The notes under the pieces are model-generated. The model was given only the letters and a program-made list of their open reading frames with translations, made no database searches and was not told the origin of the DNA. A program made the position numbers and the translations under genes. DNA of 9,208 nucleotides from an uncultured Sulfurovum sp. (GTDB taxonomy: Bacteria; Campylobacterota; Campylobacteria; Campylobacterales; Sulfurovaceae), in NCBI GenBank assembly GCA_902727905.1, contig CACVAR010000042.1, positions 1 through 9,208 of the forward strand, given 5' to 3'. Positions 1 through 8,147 of this stretch are shown piece by piece. Positions within the stretch are counted from its first letter, which is position 1. Each line of letters starts with the position of its first letter.

Positions 1-1159
1 AACTCACCATCCCCTCACGAATAATCTCACCAACAGTCATACGTGGATTAAGTGCTGAATAAGGGTCTTGAAATACAATCTGCACTTTCCGTCTATAACT
101 TAAAAGTTCTTTTTGAGAAAGTTTCGTCAAATCAACTCCATCGAAAAATATACTTCCCTCTGTGGTCTCAATTAAACCTAAAATAGAAGTTCCAATGGTA
201 CTTTTACCTGAACCAGACTCACCTACCAAAGCTAAAGTCTTACCCCTTGGAATACTCAATGAAATACCATCTACAGCTTTAGTATGCCCTACTGTCCGTT
301 TAAAAAAACCTTTTTTAATGGGAAAATGAACTTTTAAATCTTTGATTTCAAGTAAAGTATTAGCCATATTATCAGAGGCTCTAAATGCTTTAGAGGGTAA
401 AGCATCTTTCAACAGACTCTGACTATAAGGGTGTGTAGGATTTCTAAAAAACGCATCTTTTTTAGATGTCTCCAAAATCTCACCATGTCGCATAACAGCT
501 ACAGTATCTGCCATCTGTGCCACCACACCCATGTCATGGGTAATAAACAAAATAGAAAGTGAACGTTTTTGCTGAATCTCTTTTAACAATGCCAAAACTT
601 GTGCTTGAATAGTCACATCCAAAGCAGTCGTTGGCTCATCAGCAATCAAGAGTTCAGGTTCACACGCCAATGCCATAGATATCATAACCCTCTGTTTTTG
701 ACCACCTGAAAGCTGATGAGGGTACCAACTATACCGTCTCCTTGCATCTTTTAAACCAACTTCTTCAAAAAGTTCCACCACTTTTGCTTGAATCTTTTTT
801 TCATCCAAATCAAGATGCAAACGAATAACTTCTGCTACCTGTTCACCAATGGTCATAACAGGGTTCAAAGCTGTCATAGGCTCTTGAAATATCATCGCTA
901 TCTTACGACCACGTACCTTTTGCATCTCAAACTCCGAAATAGAAAAGAGGGAACTATCATTCAGTAAAATATCACCTGAAGTAACTTTAAGTGCCTCAGG
1001 AAGTAGTCGTATAATGGCTAAAGAAGTTAAAGATTTTCCAGAACCTGATTCACCTACTAGAGCGAAGATTTCACCTTCTTTGATTCCAAAAGAGATTGAG
1101 TTTATTAATAAACTTTCATTTACTTTAACACTTAGGTTACTTACGGTTAGTATATTCAC
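1..1159 (-). CDS. yejF: YejF-like peptide ABC transporter ATPase, two fused ATP-binding domains (3' end beyond window)
   Basis: Energises import of peptides through the inner membrane, working with YejE-type permeases. 386 codons are visible. Domain 1 has Walker A GESGSGKS (residues 36-43), Q-loop FQEP (91-94), signature LSGGQ (150-154), Walker B ELLIADEP (169-176) and switch H208. A linker with the oligopeptide-family NPTHPYSQSLL motif (240-250) leads to domain 2, with a second GESGSGKS (313-320) and FQDP (363-366). The reading is cut off before the second signature. Two fused domains match YejF (about 530 residues) rather than separate DppD and DppF. The start is GTG: GAGGA lies 7 nt upstream, and the GTG directly follows the stop of the GNAT gene. 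The gene has no promoter of its own that I can see, so it probably depends on read-through from the inserted island. The exact substrate is unknown. The partner permease lies 7.6 kb away at 8757-9208. Confidence 0.88.
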   Translation of the reverse strand, partial: MNILTVSNLSVKVNESLLINSISFGIKEGEIFALVGESGSGKSLTSLAIIRLLPEALKVTSGDILLNDSSLFSISEFEMQKVRGRKIAMIFQEPMTALNPVMTIGEQVAEVIRLHLDLDEKKIQAKVVELFEEVGLKDARRRYSWYPHQLSGGQKQRVMISMALACEPELLIADEPTTALDVTIQAQVLALLKEIQQKRSLSILFITHDMGVVAQMADTVAVMRHGEILETSKKDAFFRNPTHPYSQSLLKDALPSKAFRASDNMANTLLEIKDLKVHFPIKKGFFKRTVGHTKAVDGISLSIPRGKTLALVGESGSGKSTIGTSILGLIETTEGSIFFDGVDLTKLSQKELLSYRRKVQIVFQDPYSALNPRMTVGEIIREGMVS

Positions 1160-1696
1160 TTAATTATCCTCACATTCATCATTAGTCATTAACTCTAAAA
1201 TTAACTCAATCTTTAAAAACATAGGCAAAGGCTTATCCTTTTTTATAGCAACAAATCCAAGGTTTTTATAAAAAGAGACAGCATCTTCTTCTGCTAATAA
1301 GTAAACACCTGCACATCCTGCTAGTTTTGATACTTGACAAACTTTCAACAAAGCATCTCTCAAAAGTCTTTTTCCTATCCCCTGTCCTTGTAAAGATTTA
1401 TCCACACCTAACATACTAAGTTTCACCACAGGAACAATAGGAGGTAATCCTGATGGCTTATTATCTAATTCAAAATCATCTCGTGCGATCGACAAAGTAT
1501 CCAAAGTATAAAATCCAATAAAATGTTCATTATCTTCTACAGCTAAAAGTACATAAGCTTGACTCAGATGCTGTTTCACTCGTTTTTTTAGTGATTTTTG
1601 AACAAATTTATTTATCATTTCATTATTGCAATCAAATTTTTTTATCGTTGTATAATTCTTTGAAAGATTAAACTTTTCTAGTTTAAATTTACTCAT
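1160..1696 (-). CDS. GNAT acetyltransferase, TacT/AtaT-type toxin
   Basis: 178 aa. Known relatives of this family acetylate the amino group of aminoacyl-tRNA and stop translation; that role is inferred here. The fold is complete: an N-terminal segment FDCNNEMINKFV typical of these toxins (21-32), the strand FIGFYTL (59-65), a segment PPIVPVVKLSMLGVD (85-99), the acetyl-CoA loop QGQGIG (103-108), and FYKNLGF (142-148), whose Y143 corresponds to the catalytic tyrosine of TacT. Relatives usually end near FLKI (160-163). This one carries about 15 further residues with an acidic tail. ATG at 1696 overlaps the jetD stop by 8 nt and has AAGGGG just upstream inside jetD, so it is translationally coupled to the Wadjet operon. 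No antitoxin gene is directly upstream, which is abnormal for the family; the matching DUF1778 gene is at 8148-8426. An ordinary acetyltransferase is the alternative, but the family signature is strong. Confidence 0.85.
   Translation of the reverse strand: MSKFKLEKFNLSKNYTTIKKFDCNNEMINKFVQKSLKKRVKQHLSQAYVLLAVEDNEHFIGFYTLDTLSIARDDFELDNKPSGLPPIVPVVKLSMLGVDKSLQGQGIGKRLLRDALLKVCQVSKLAGCAGVYLLAEEDAVSFYKNLGFVAIKKDKPLPMFLKIELILELMTNDECEDN
1167..1171 (-). promoter_or_regulatory. Ribosome binding site of the YejF-like ATPase
   Basis: GAGGA on the minus strand, 7 nt before the GTG at 1159. It lies inside the last codons of the GNAT gene. It supports GTG as the true start, because no ATG in that frame has a comparable site. 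It also means translation of the host ATPase is now tied to the end of the island. Confidence 0.65.
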
Positions 1697-2558
1697 TTAT
1701 CCCCTTCTTATGACAAATAAGAAACTCTTGTCTCACTGTTTTTTTATAATCATCTATCAAAGTAATAAGTTTATCTAAATCATCATCTATCCCCATTATA
1801 TTAGCTTTATAGCTATAATGTTGATAATATAAATCACTCTGCCCCTTATTCAATAAATCTTCAATATTTGAGGGTATAAAGAATCTTTTATTGGCTTTTA
1901 CTCTCGGTAAAATTTCACTTTTATAAATACTAATTCCTGCAAAGTCAAAATCTCCATAATGAAGATAATTATTTTCAATTTTTTCCAACCAATGAAGCAT
2001 AAACTTATTTCTATAGATAAAAACTTTCTTTTGTTTCATATTAGAAAAGTACTCTATTTGTTGCAGTATAAAAAGTAAGTTTTCTGTATTTTCTATGCCA
2101 ACAACCAATATCTCTTTAGATATCTCTAATCTACAAGACTTACTAATAAACATGGCACTACCATTTAAATTATTAAGTTTTGTTATTTGTCCATCTATTG
2201 AAATCTCTATATTATCATAACTTGAAATATACATACCATCAAAAGGGTTGATACTTTTTGCTTTATCATCTAGTGATACAGTTAACATCTCGCCTCTTGT
2301 TGCCATTGGATTTTGTAAATTGAATAAATATCCATCCAAATCTACAATATTAAATTTAGTTTTTATATAAAGATTAAAACTTGAACTATTTACTAAAACA
2401 ATTTCAAATCTACTTCTTGACAACTGTTTTCTTTTAATTCCTCCGTTGCTTAACATTGGTTCTAAAAGATTGGAAAATTTATTAAACTGTCCACCTGTTA
2501 TTTGATTATTATCTCTAAGAGTAATCAATGTTTTTACAAATCCTTGGCTAATATTCAT
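1689..2558 (-). CDS. jetD: Wadjet subunit JetD, Toprim-fold DNA cleavage subunit
   Basis: 289 aa. In characterised Wadjet systems JetD is the topoisomerase-VI-like nuclease that cuts small circular DNA once the SMC complex has extruded it. The N-terminal part (about 1-75) looks like a compact winged-helix DNA-binding domain. The C-terminal half has Toprim features: strand plus acidic residue EILVVGIENTEN (149-160, key residue E156), then HYGDFDFAGI (200-209), with D203 and D205 forming the DxD metal site. A late VRQEFLI (275-281) contributes another conserved acidic residue, E278. It is shorter than the roughly 390-residue type I JetD with its long DUF3322 arm, so it is probably another Wadjet subtype. 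Its start shares the ATGA overlap with the jetC stop (4 nt), and its end overlaps the GNAT gene by 8 nt. The assignment rests on the Toprim motifs plus the operon position. Confidence 0.82.
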   Translation of the reverse strand: MNISQGFVKTLITLRDNNQITGGQFNKFSNLLEPMLSNGGIKRKQLSRSRFEIVLVNSSSFNLYIKTKFNIVDLDGYLFNLQNPMATRGEMLTVSLDDKAKSINPFDGMYISSYDNIEISIDGQITKLNNLNGSAMFISKSCRLEISKEILVVGIENTENLLFILQQIEYFSNMKQKKVFIYRNKFMLHWLEKIENNYLHYGDFDFAGISIYKSEILPRVKANKRFFIPSNIEDLLNKGQSDLYYQHYSYKANIMGIDDDLDKLITLIDDYKKTVRQEFLICHKKGINE

Positions 2559-5500
2559 AGATTCTCTTCTTCATCTACACGATAAATAATTTTTGTGGCA
2601 ACGGTTATCTTATGCTTTTTTTCACCAATTTTTCGTAACTTATAATGGTTTTTAAATGAAGATACCAGCATTTCAGAAGGCATACCATTGACAAAATAAA
2701 TACCCAATGCATTCGTAAAATCAATAACCTCCTTAAAATAAAGAGGAGAAAGCTTTCCTATCTCATCAACCAAACAGTGTATATCTACCTCATCTTTAAT
2801 ACTCTCTTTTTTTGTTAAAGATAAAAGAGAAACATAAATCAAAATTTTGACAATGACATCTGTACCTTCTGAACCTATTCCATTAAGCGTACTTTGCCAT
2901 CTGCTTTCATTATTATTTTCAGATACTTTAAACTCTATCTCGAAACACTCATCTAAAGAGAGTGAATTCTTATTATGGCTTTCTATACTTTGACTTAATG
3001 ATTTAAAAACCTTCATCATTTCCATATCAGCTTTTTTCTCTTTATCTGTTCGTTCATTATTTATCTGTGCAAACAAACCCTCTCCAAGACTTTCATCATA
3101 ATCCATACCATAATCATCATGAATCTTTTTTAATTTTGCCAAATCAAGGAGTATCCTATTTTCACTCTCTTGTAAGCGAATATCAATTTCATCGATAACA
3201 CTAATACCACTTAAATCATTAATTCCTTTTCTTATTTTACTAAGTTGTCTATTGATATTTCCCGTATGTTTTTGAATATCTTCTATCTCTCTAGTCAACT
3301 GCCTTGTTGCTCGTTTGAATAAAGAAATCGTCTCTTTAATTAACTCTTCAATCTTTTTTTCATTTAAAAATCTTTCGATATCAGCACCTACGCGTAAGAA
3401 CTCTTCTATAGTGTTATCTCTATTTGGTATTAAATTTAACAACTCTGGTCTATCTATCTTTTTAAAGAGTTTACCAACATTCTCTATTAGGTTATCCTTG
3501 CACGTATAAATAGTTTGCATTAAAGAAGAACGATGTATCTGATACTCATTAATAGTTGTTGTTAAATAAGATTCATCAGTAGAACTACTTTGATCTTTTT
3601 TTAGTATATCTATTCTCTCTAATAAACCTCTCTCTGTATCTTTAAGTTGCTTTACAAATTTTAACTCATCAATATAACCCTCATTAGTCTTTTTATACCC
3701 ATCATTTCTGGTGCTAATAGCTTCTATATCACTACTAATCACTTTTATAGCTTTATCATATATCTCTTTTTCTTGACGAATAATCTTCTTAATATTTATT
3801 AATTCCTCTTGCCAAATACCGAGCTTATCTATTTTAGGTTTTTGACTAAATTTGTATATATTAATCTCTTTTTCATAACCTTTATACTCTACAATTTTCT
3901 TTTTTAGTTTCTTAATATCTGACGCTAACTTATCTAATCCTTCTTGGCTAATCCCTTCATTTTTGAGCATCTCTTTTTTTCTAATGTCTATAGAATATAT
4001 TGCATTATCACAAAGTTTTGAAAGCTTTACTTTTTTAGCATTTGACTCACGTATTTTAAAATCTTTTTTATGCTCTTCCTCTTTTTCAAAAAGTTCGTAT
4101 TTTTTAGCTATTTCACTCTTTAATACTTCTTTCTTATTATCAATCTCAATTAATTTGTCTTGATACGCTTGAATACTTTTATTAACCTCTTCAATTTCAT
4201 CAAGCAGTAAGCTTTCTTGTTTTTCTTTTTCAATTTTAGCTTTTTGAATGATGCTTTTTAACTTCTCTTCTTCTATTGAAATTTGACTTTTTAAAAGAGG
4301 CATTTTTTTATCAAGTTCACTCTTTTCTCTATATTTCTCAGCTCTTGCTTTCTCTATTTTATCTATTGCTTTTTTTGACTCTTTCTCTATAAGTAAAATC
4401 AATGACTCTTTCTCTTTTAATAATCTTAAGCTATCATCTTTGAAAGTTTTCAATTCCTCTTTTAGCTCATCTAAGCTCCCACTCAATGAAACATCAATCT
4501 CTATACCGTACAAAGTATTACTTTTATTGATGACTCTAGGGCTTAAATCCCTTGCTATTAAAATGTCATCTTTAACTATTGAAAAAATCTGATTTTTATG
4601 AGCCACATTATTCCTATCTAAAAAAGCGATAAACGAATCAGGGTGAAAATCAATTTTACTATTTAAAAGAGATATATTCTCTTCTATTTTAGCTATTTCA
4701 ACATTTTGCTTTAAATTAATATTATCTATTTTATGTGCTGTCTCTTTATTCATCGAATCAACTTGTGTTTGAAGAGAAGATATTTGCTCTTCCAAAAGCT
4801 TAGAAGAAGATAGTGACTCTGTTTGTTTATTTTTTAAAGATACTAAACTTTCTTTTGTATTTAATATTTCATCTTCATAAATCTTGGTATGTTGCACTTT
4901 TACTAATGCTTCTTTTTTTCTTTGATATAACTCTCTGTACTTATTTTGCTGAGAGACTATTTTGATCTTATCTTCTTCATACTCTTTACTTCTATCTTCA
5001 AACTCTTGCTCTTTAGTTTCTCTCAGTATGCTTTGCTCTTTCAAAAACATTGCATCATGTGTATTGATTTCTTCTTTTTCTTTGTTTTCTAATTCTCTTT
5101 TTTTATTATTCTGTAATAAAACTTCATTATCAAATGCTTTAACTCTATCTTCTGCTTTTCCAACAAGAATCTCTTTTGCTTTTTGTATCGATAAAACATT
5201 TGTTTCTAAACTTTCTATTTCACTATATTTAAGTAATTTCTCTTCAATATGCTTTTCATGGTACTCCTTAACATATTCGTTCGCTTCTTCTATATCTTTG
5301 TCTAAAATACCTTTATCAATTTTTAACTTTTCAGATTTTTCTGAAAAGTTTGTTTCTAACAATTCTCTCTCATTACTTTTTAAACCAAAAGAACTTTGTA
5401 ATTCACCCATTTTACTAGATAATGTCTCTTGTTCTCCAACAATAAAATACTCTCTAGCAATCATATTTAAGAGGTATATATCTTGCTGTTCATTCAAGCC

Positions 5501-6271
5501 AATATAATCATTTTTACTTTTTGCAATAGATTCTGAAATCCCCATATATTTACTAAACTGTTCTATACTCTCTTGCTTGTCTAAAAATTTATCAATACTA
5601 TTTTTTACTATCTCTAATTGAACAGAAGGTCTATCCATCTCATCAATATTTGAAACCAATAATGCTTTAATAGAATCTGCATCAATTTTATGATTTAAAA
5701 ATATATTTTTTATGGTATTACCAATATGTAGATATTCAGCATTTGCATTATAAAGAGCATATTTTTCTAAATCACTTTTTTTCGTTCTTCCTTCCTGCCC
5801 ATAAATAATCTTCTGAAATTGTTCAGCACCTACAAATGTATCACTCTCATTTATAGATACTTTTCTAAAATTCATCATCACCATGTCAGGCTCTAAGGTC
5901 TCACCATCCACATAAAATATCTTTTTTAAATCTATCTCTCTATAATTATCTATGGCAAAAAATCTAAATCTTAACTTTTTTGTTTTAAAGACCAATACAT
6001 AATTTCTACCATATTGATTTATATATTCATACAAAAGATACGATTGAGGATAAGGGAAATAATAATCAAGAAATGATGTCTTATTTGCATCTATTCCAAA
6101 GTCTGCTCGTTTTAAACTGGGATTATAGAAAAAAAGCACTGCTCTTAAAAAAGTTGATTTTCCTGCACCATTTGCTCCACTTAAAAGTACATTCCCATCT
6201 ATATCTATGGTTGAAAAAGTGTAGTCTCCACTGTTTATCAAAGTAACACTTTTTAATTTATTTCTCATCAT
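2555..6271 (-). CDS. jetC: Wadjet subunit JetC, SMC-like ATPase
   Basis: 1238 aa, the motor of the complex. In known Wadjet systems JetC dimers use ATP to extrude DNA loops. Walker A GANGAGKST is at 32-40 (K38). Long charged heptad-type coiled coils run roughly 280-535 and 605-1090, rich in E, K, L and I. Between them a globular stretch (about 540-598, with PDSFIAFLDRN and LYGIEIDV) sits at the middle of the protein, as an SMC hinge should. There is no CxxC zinc hook, which argues against Rad50/SbcC. The C-terminal head has a signature-like NGIGSEGTD (1130-1138) and Walker B IHCLVDEIGKLS (1164-1175) with D1169 and E1170. The length and motifs resemble the DUF3584 type of P-loop protein (from memory). 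The start is ATG at 6271, or the next codon, also ATG; the overlap with jetB is 14 or 11 nt and the site AAAGAGA is weak, implying translational coupling. Confidence 0.88.
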   Translation of the reverse strand: MMRNKLKSVTLINSGDYTFSTIDIDGNVLLSGANGAGKSTFLRAVLFFYNPSLKRADFGIDANKTSFLDYYFPYPQSYLLYEYINQYGRNYVLVFKTKKLRFRFFAIDNYREIDLKKIFYVDGETLEPDMVMMNFRKVSINESDTFVGAEQFQKIIYGQEGRTKKSDLEKYALYNANAEYLHIGNTIKNIFLNHKIDADSIKALLVSNIDEMDRPSVQLEIVKNSIDKFLDKQESIEQFSKYMGISESIAKSKNDYIGLNEQQDIYLLNMIAREYFIVGEQETLSSKMGELQSSFGLKSNERELLETNFSEKSEKLKIDKGILDKDIEEANEYVKEYHEKHIEEKLLKYSEIESLETNVLSIQKAKEILVGKAEDRVKAFDNEVLLQNNKKRELENKEKEEINTHDAMFLKEQSILRETKEQEFEDRSKEYEEDKIKIVSQQNKYRELYQRKKEALVKVQHTKIYEDEILNTKESLVSLKNKQTESLSSSKLLEEQISSLQTQVDSMNKETAHKIDNINLKQNVEIAKIEENISLLNSKIDFHPDSFIAFLDRNNVAHKNQIFSIVKDDILIARDLSPRVINKSNTLYGIEIDVSLSGSLDELKEELKTFKDDSLRLLKEKESLILLIEKESKKAIDKIEKARAEKYREKSELDKKMPLLKSQISIEEEKLKSIIQKAKIEKEKQESLLLDEIEEVNKSIQAYQDKLIEIDNKKEVLKSEIAKKYELFEKEEEHKKDFKIRESNAKKVKLSKLCDNAIYSIDIRKKEMLKNEGISQEGLDKLASDIKKLKKKIVEYKGYEKEINIYKFSQKPKIDKLGIWQEELINIKKIIRQEKEIYDKAIKVISSDIEAISTRNDGYKKTNEGYIDELKFVKQLKDTERGLLERIDILKKDQSSSTDESYLTTTINEYQIHRSSLMQTIYTCKDNLIENVGKLFKKIDRPELLNLIPNRDNTIEEFLRVGADIERFLNEKKIEELIKETISLFKRATRQLTREIEDIQKHTGNINRQLSKIRKGINDLSGISVIDEIDIRLQESENRILLDLAKLKKIHDDYGMDYDESLGEGLFAQINNERTDKEKKADMEMMKVFKSLSQSIESHNKNSLSLDECFEIEFKVSENNNESRWQSTLNGIGSEGTDVIVKILIYVSLLSLTKKESIKDEVDIHCLVDEIGKLSPLYFKEVIDFTNALGIYFVNGMPSEMLVSSFKNHYKLRKIGEKKHKITVATKIIYRVDEEENL

Positions 6272-6821
6272 TAATCTCTTTTATTCTATCAATAAAATTT
6301 TCTAAATACAAATAAGAGTCTACAATCTTATAAATATGCCTATACTCATCCATAACCTCTGCATAGCCCATTTTAACAAACTCTTTGATAATTGAATCAC
6401 AAGCATCAATATCACTCATTTTTGCCTGTTGTCGTTTCATTTTAGTTAATCTTTCTTTCAATGAAAGGTTCTTTTCAAGGCTTAAAGCCATCTCTTTGAC
6501 GGAAACCTTTGTTCCTACACCAAAACTATTATCATAAACCAACATAAATTCGACAAACGTTATCATTTTTAAAAAATTCTTTATCTTCTTATCAAAATAA
6601 TCTGATGAAGGCTGCTCATCCTTCGAAAAAAAGAAATAACCTGCTCCCCTCTCTAAACGATACCCCAAGTTTATAAAGTAATCTGCTAAATAAACTTCAT
6701 TCTTTTCACATACTAAATACAAAGATTTTATTTTTCGGTCTACCGAAGATTCACAAATAAACTTTCCTAAAGAGAGAATATCAAATACTTCACCTATTTT
6801 TCTACCTAAATTCTTACTCAT
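6258..6821 (-). CDS. jetB: Wadjet subunit JetB, MukE/KITE-like
   Basis: 187 aa. JetB is the small dimeric accessory protein that binds the kleisin JetA and contacts DNA in MukBEF-like complexes. Two winged-helix-like units are visible. The first spans about 10-67 and ends in a hydrophobic wing, YRLERGAGYFFFSK (54-67). The second is about 125-175, with a helix DACDSIIKEFVKMGYAEV (139-156) followed by a strand and tail. This arrangement, the length near 190 residues and the position between JetA and JetC fit the JetB/MukE group, although sequence similarity alone would be weak. ATG at 6821 begins 1 nt after the jetA stop (TAA A ATG), with AGAGG upstream inside jetA. Its end overlaps jetC. It has no catalytic motif and is expected to be structural. 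Confidence 0.78.
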   Translation of the reverse strand: MSKNLGRKIGEVFDILSLGKFICESSVDRKIKSLYLVCEKNEVYLADYFINLGYRLERGAGYFFFSKDEQPSSDYFDKKIKNFLKMITFVEFMLVYDNSFGVGTKVSVKEMALSLEKNLSLKERLTKMKRQQAKMSDIDACDSIIKEFVKMGYAEVMDEYRHIYKIVDSYLYLENFIDRIKEINDEK

Positions 6822-6822
6822 T

Positions 6823-8025
6823 TTAGCCTCTCTGTTCTATCTTGTTATAAATATCTAATATTTTATAGTTATCATACAATTTATATTTATCTGTGTAGTC
6901 ATACTCTTGTTCAAAAAGTGTTATCATCTGAGCATATATTAATAACTTATCTTCTAAACTCATCTCTATTTGATACTGTTTATTGTCTAAAAAAGTAAAT
7001 AAATCAAGACTTGTTCCCCTAAATACTCTTTGTAATGCATACTTATCTACTTCATTAGAATACTCAATAGAAGAACTCAAAAGTTCTTCCGTAATTTTAG
7101 GAGCTTTTTGAACTATTTTCTGACTTATTTCAATATCAAATATCACTCTTTTTACTCTCTCTTCAAACTCATCTTCATAATAATGTACGGCATCCAAAGA
7201 GAGTTGTGTTTTAAAGCTTTTCTCTTTAACAATAAACAGTTGTCTATATCTATCTTGCTGAATTAACTCTTCAATATCTGTTTTTTGTTTAATCTCCTGA
7301 TTTTTAATCATTTCACGAAGTTTTAAAACCTTTTCAAAGAAAGCTTTTTTTTCTTGAGACTTATTAATGTAGTCAATAACGATTTGCTGAAGTTCTACCA
7401 ATGAAATTCTCAACTCCCTAAGTGTATTACTCAGCTGATAAAATACTTGTAATATCTCTTTATTATGAGACTTTTTAAAAAACTCCAACTCCCTTATGAT
7501 AATATAGTCAACTTCTTTTTCAGCAGAAATAAGTTCTTCAATCTTTTTTCTATATCGATTAAGTTCAATAATTTTTTCAATATAATTTGTTTGCGTTGTA
7601 TACTCTAATGTCACTCTCTCACTAATCACTTTAAAACCCATCATAATGGTTTTATTGATTCGTAAAAGTGTTCGCTTAATCTCTCGAAGATACTCTTTTT
7701 GCTTATGTATTAAATCTCTATTTTTGTAATCAGAGATTTTATTTTTTAAATATTCTAAATCTTCATTAACTACTTGAATTTCCACCCGTCTATTGGTTTC
7801 TAACATGTTTTCTAAAAATGAAATCAATACATCATTTAAAACAAAAGGTTCCTCTTCTGATTCAAGAATACCGACGTTAACAAAATATTCTATCTTTTCT
7901 GAAAAATTTATATCAGAAGCTATATCATTCAAATAAACATCTCTATCTCTCTTTTCAAAAAGCTCTTCAATAAGTATCTTATTTCTATTTAAAACAGTTA
8001 GGAACTCTTTTGTATTTCCTATCAT
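6823..8025 (-). CDS. jetA: Wadjet subunit JetA, putative kleisin-like (MukF-like)
   Basis: 400 aa and the first gene of the operon. JetA is the kleisin-type bridge joining the SMC heads and holding JetB. Nothing here is catalytic. The N-terminus (about 8-75) reads as a winged helix, with VYLNDIASDINFSEKIEYFV (30-49) then VGILESEEEPFVLND. It is followed by a long, almost purely helical middle (about 85-250, many K, E, L and I), then a mixed C-terminal region (about 275-395) that probably carries the second head-binding domain. This matches a MukF/JetA layout rather than a defined enzyme. The assignment depends strongly on context: four tightly packed genes in the order JetA-B-C-D. ATG at 8025 has AAAAAGG about 10 nt upstream. 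A perfect consensus promoter lies 40 bases upstream, so this is the 5' end of the transcription unit. Confidence 0.75.
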   Translation of the reverse strand: MIGNTKEFLTVLNRNKILIEELFEKRDRDVYLNDIASDINFSEKIEYFVNVGILESEEEPFVLNDVLISFLENMLETNRRVEIQVVNEDLEYLKNKISDYKNRDLIHKQKEYLREIKRTLLRINKTIMMGFKVISERVTLEYTTQTNYIEKIIELNRYRKKIEELISAEKEVDYIIIRELEFFKKSHNKEILQVFYQLSNTLRELRISLVELQQIVIDYINKSQEKKAFFEKVLKLREMIKNQEIKQKTDIEELIQQDRYRQLFIVKEKSFKTQLSLDAVHYYEDEFEERVKRVIFDIEISQKIVQKAPKITEELLSSSIEYSNEVDKYALQRVFRGTSLDLFTFLDNKQYQIEMSLEDKLLIYAQMITLFEQEYDYTDKYKLYDNYKILDIYNKIEQRG

Positions 8026-8064
8026 TTTATGTATACCTTTTTATCATCTATTCTTAGCCTATAA

Positions 8065-8093
8065 ATTATAGTTGCTTAAGCAGTAATTGTCAA
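8065..8093 (-). promoter_or_regulatory. Promoter of the jetABCD-toxin operon
   Basis: On the minus strand TTGACA (8093-8088), a 17-nt spacer and TATAAT (8070-8065) match the sigma70 consensus at all twelve positions. Transcription should begin near 8058, giving a leader of about 33 nt before jetA. An unrestrained promoter this strong would be costly for a defence and toxin operon, so it is probably repressed. The spacer contains the palindrome at 8073-8082. Confidence 0.8.
8073..8082. promoter_or_regulatory. Candidate operator palindrome in the jet promoter spacer
   Basis: TGCTTAAGCA is a perfect 10-bp palindrome lying exactly between the -35 and -10 boxes of the jet promoter, where a bound protein would block polymerase. 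The divergently encoded ribbon-helix-helix protein (8148-8426) is the natural candidate. A second inverted repeat, ATATT-T-AATAT (8093-8103), sits about 20 bp away, two helical turns, inside the antitoxin promoter spacer. Binding is inferred, and the AT-rich second repeat could be chance. Confidence 0.45.
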
Positions 8094-8117
8094 TATTTAA
8101 TATAAAAATGCTACAAT
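8087..8117 (+). promoter_or_regulatory. Promoter of the antitoxin gene, extended -10
   Basis: TTGTCA (8087-8092) and TACAAT (8112-8117) are separated by 19 nt, longer than ideal, but TG at 8109-8110 one base before the -10 box gives an extended -10 (TGCTACAAT) that can compensate. Its -35 box overlaps the jet -35 box: the heptamer TTGTCAA reads as a -35 in both directions. Transcription would start near 8124. Confidence 0.45.
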
Positions 8118-8119
8118 AT

Positions 8120-8135
8120 CCGTACATTAACCGTA
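8120..8135 (+). repeat. Tandem CCGTA repeat upstream of the antitoxin
   Basis: CCGTA occurs at 8120-8124 and 8131-8135, 11 bp apart, one helical turn, between the antitoxin -10 box and its ribosome binding site. Ribbon-helix-helix repressors often bind short repeats with such spacing, so this may be an operator half-site pair. It is short enough to be chance. Confidence 0.3.
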
Positions 8136-8136
8136 T

Positions 8137-8142
8137 AAGGAG
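8137..8142 (+). promoter_or_regulatory. Ribosome binding site of the antitoxin gene
   Basis: AAGGAG, 5 nt before ATG at 8148, is a strong Shine-Dalgarno site. It fixes the start and suggests the antitoxin is translated well, as expected when antitoxin must exceed toxin. Confidence 0.75.
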
Positions 8143-8147
8143 AACTA

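Noticed and set aside
4962..5507. Plus-strand open frame of 181 codons opposite jetC, and shorter ones at 3315-3509 and 3963-4163
   Set aside because: They are antisense to the coiled-coil part of jetC. Their composition (very rich in S, L, F and I) is the mirror of its E/K codons, and none has a credible ribosome binding site.
2555..6271. Rad50/SbcC or RecN-type repair ATPase instead of JetC
   Set aside because: There is no CxxC hook and no SbcD-like nuclease nearby. The central globular segment and the JetA-B-C-D gene order fit Wadjet better.
1689..8025. MksBEF chromosome condensin rather than Wadjet
   Set aside because: Operon order and subunit sizes are similar, but the fourth gene encodes a Toprim protein with E156 and D203/D205, as in JetD, and the flanks are defence-type.
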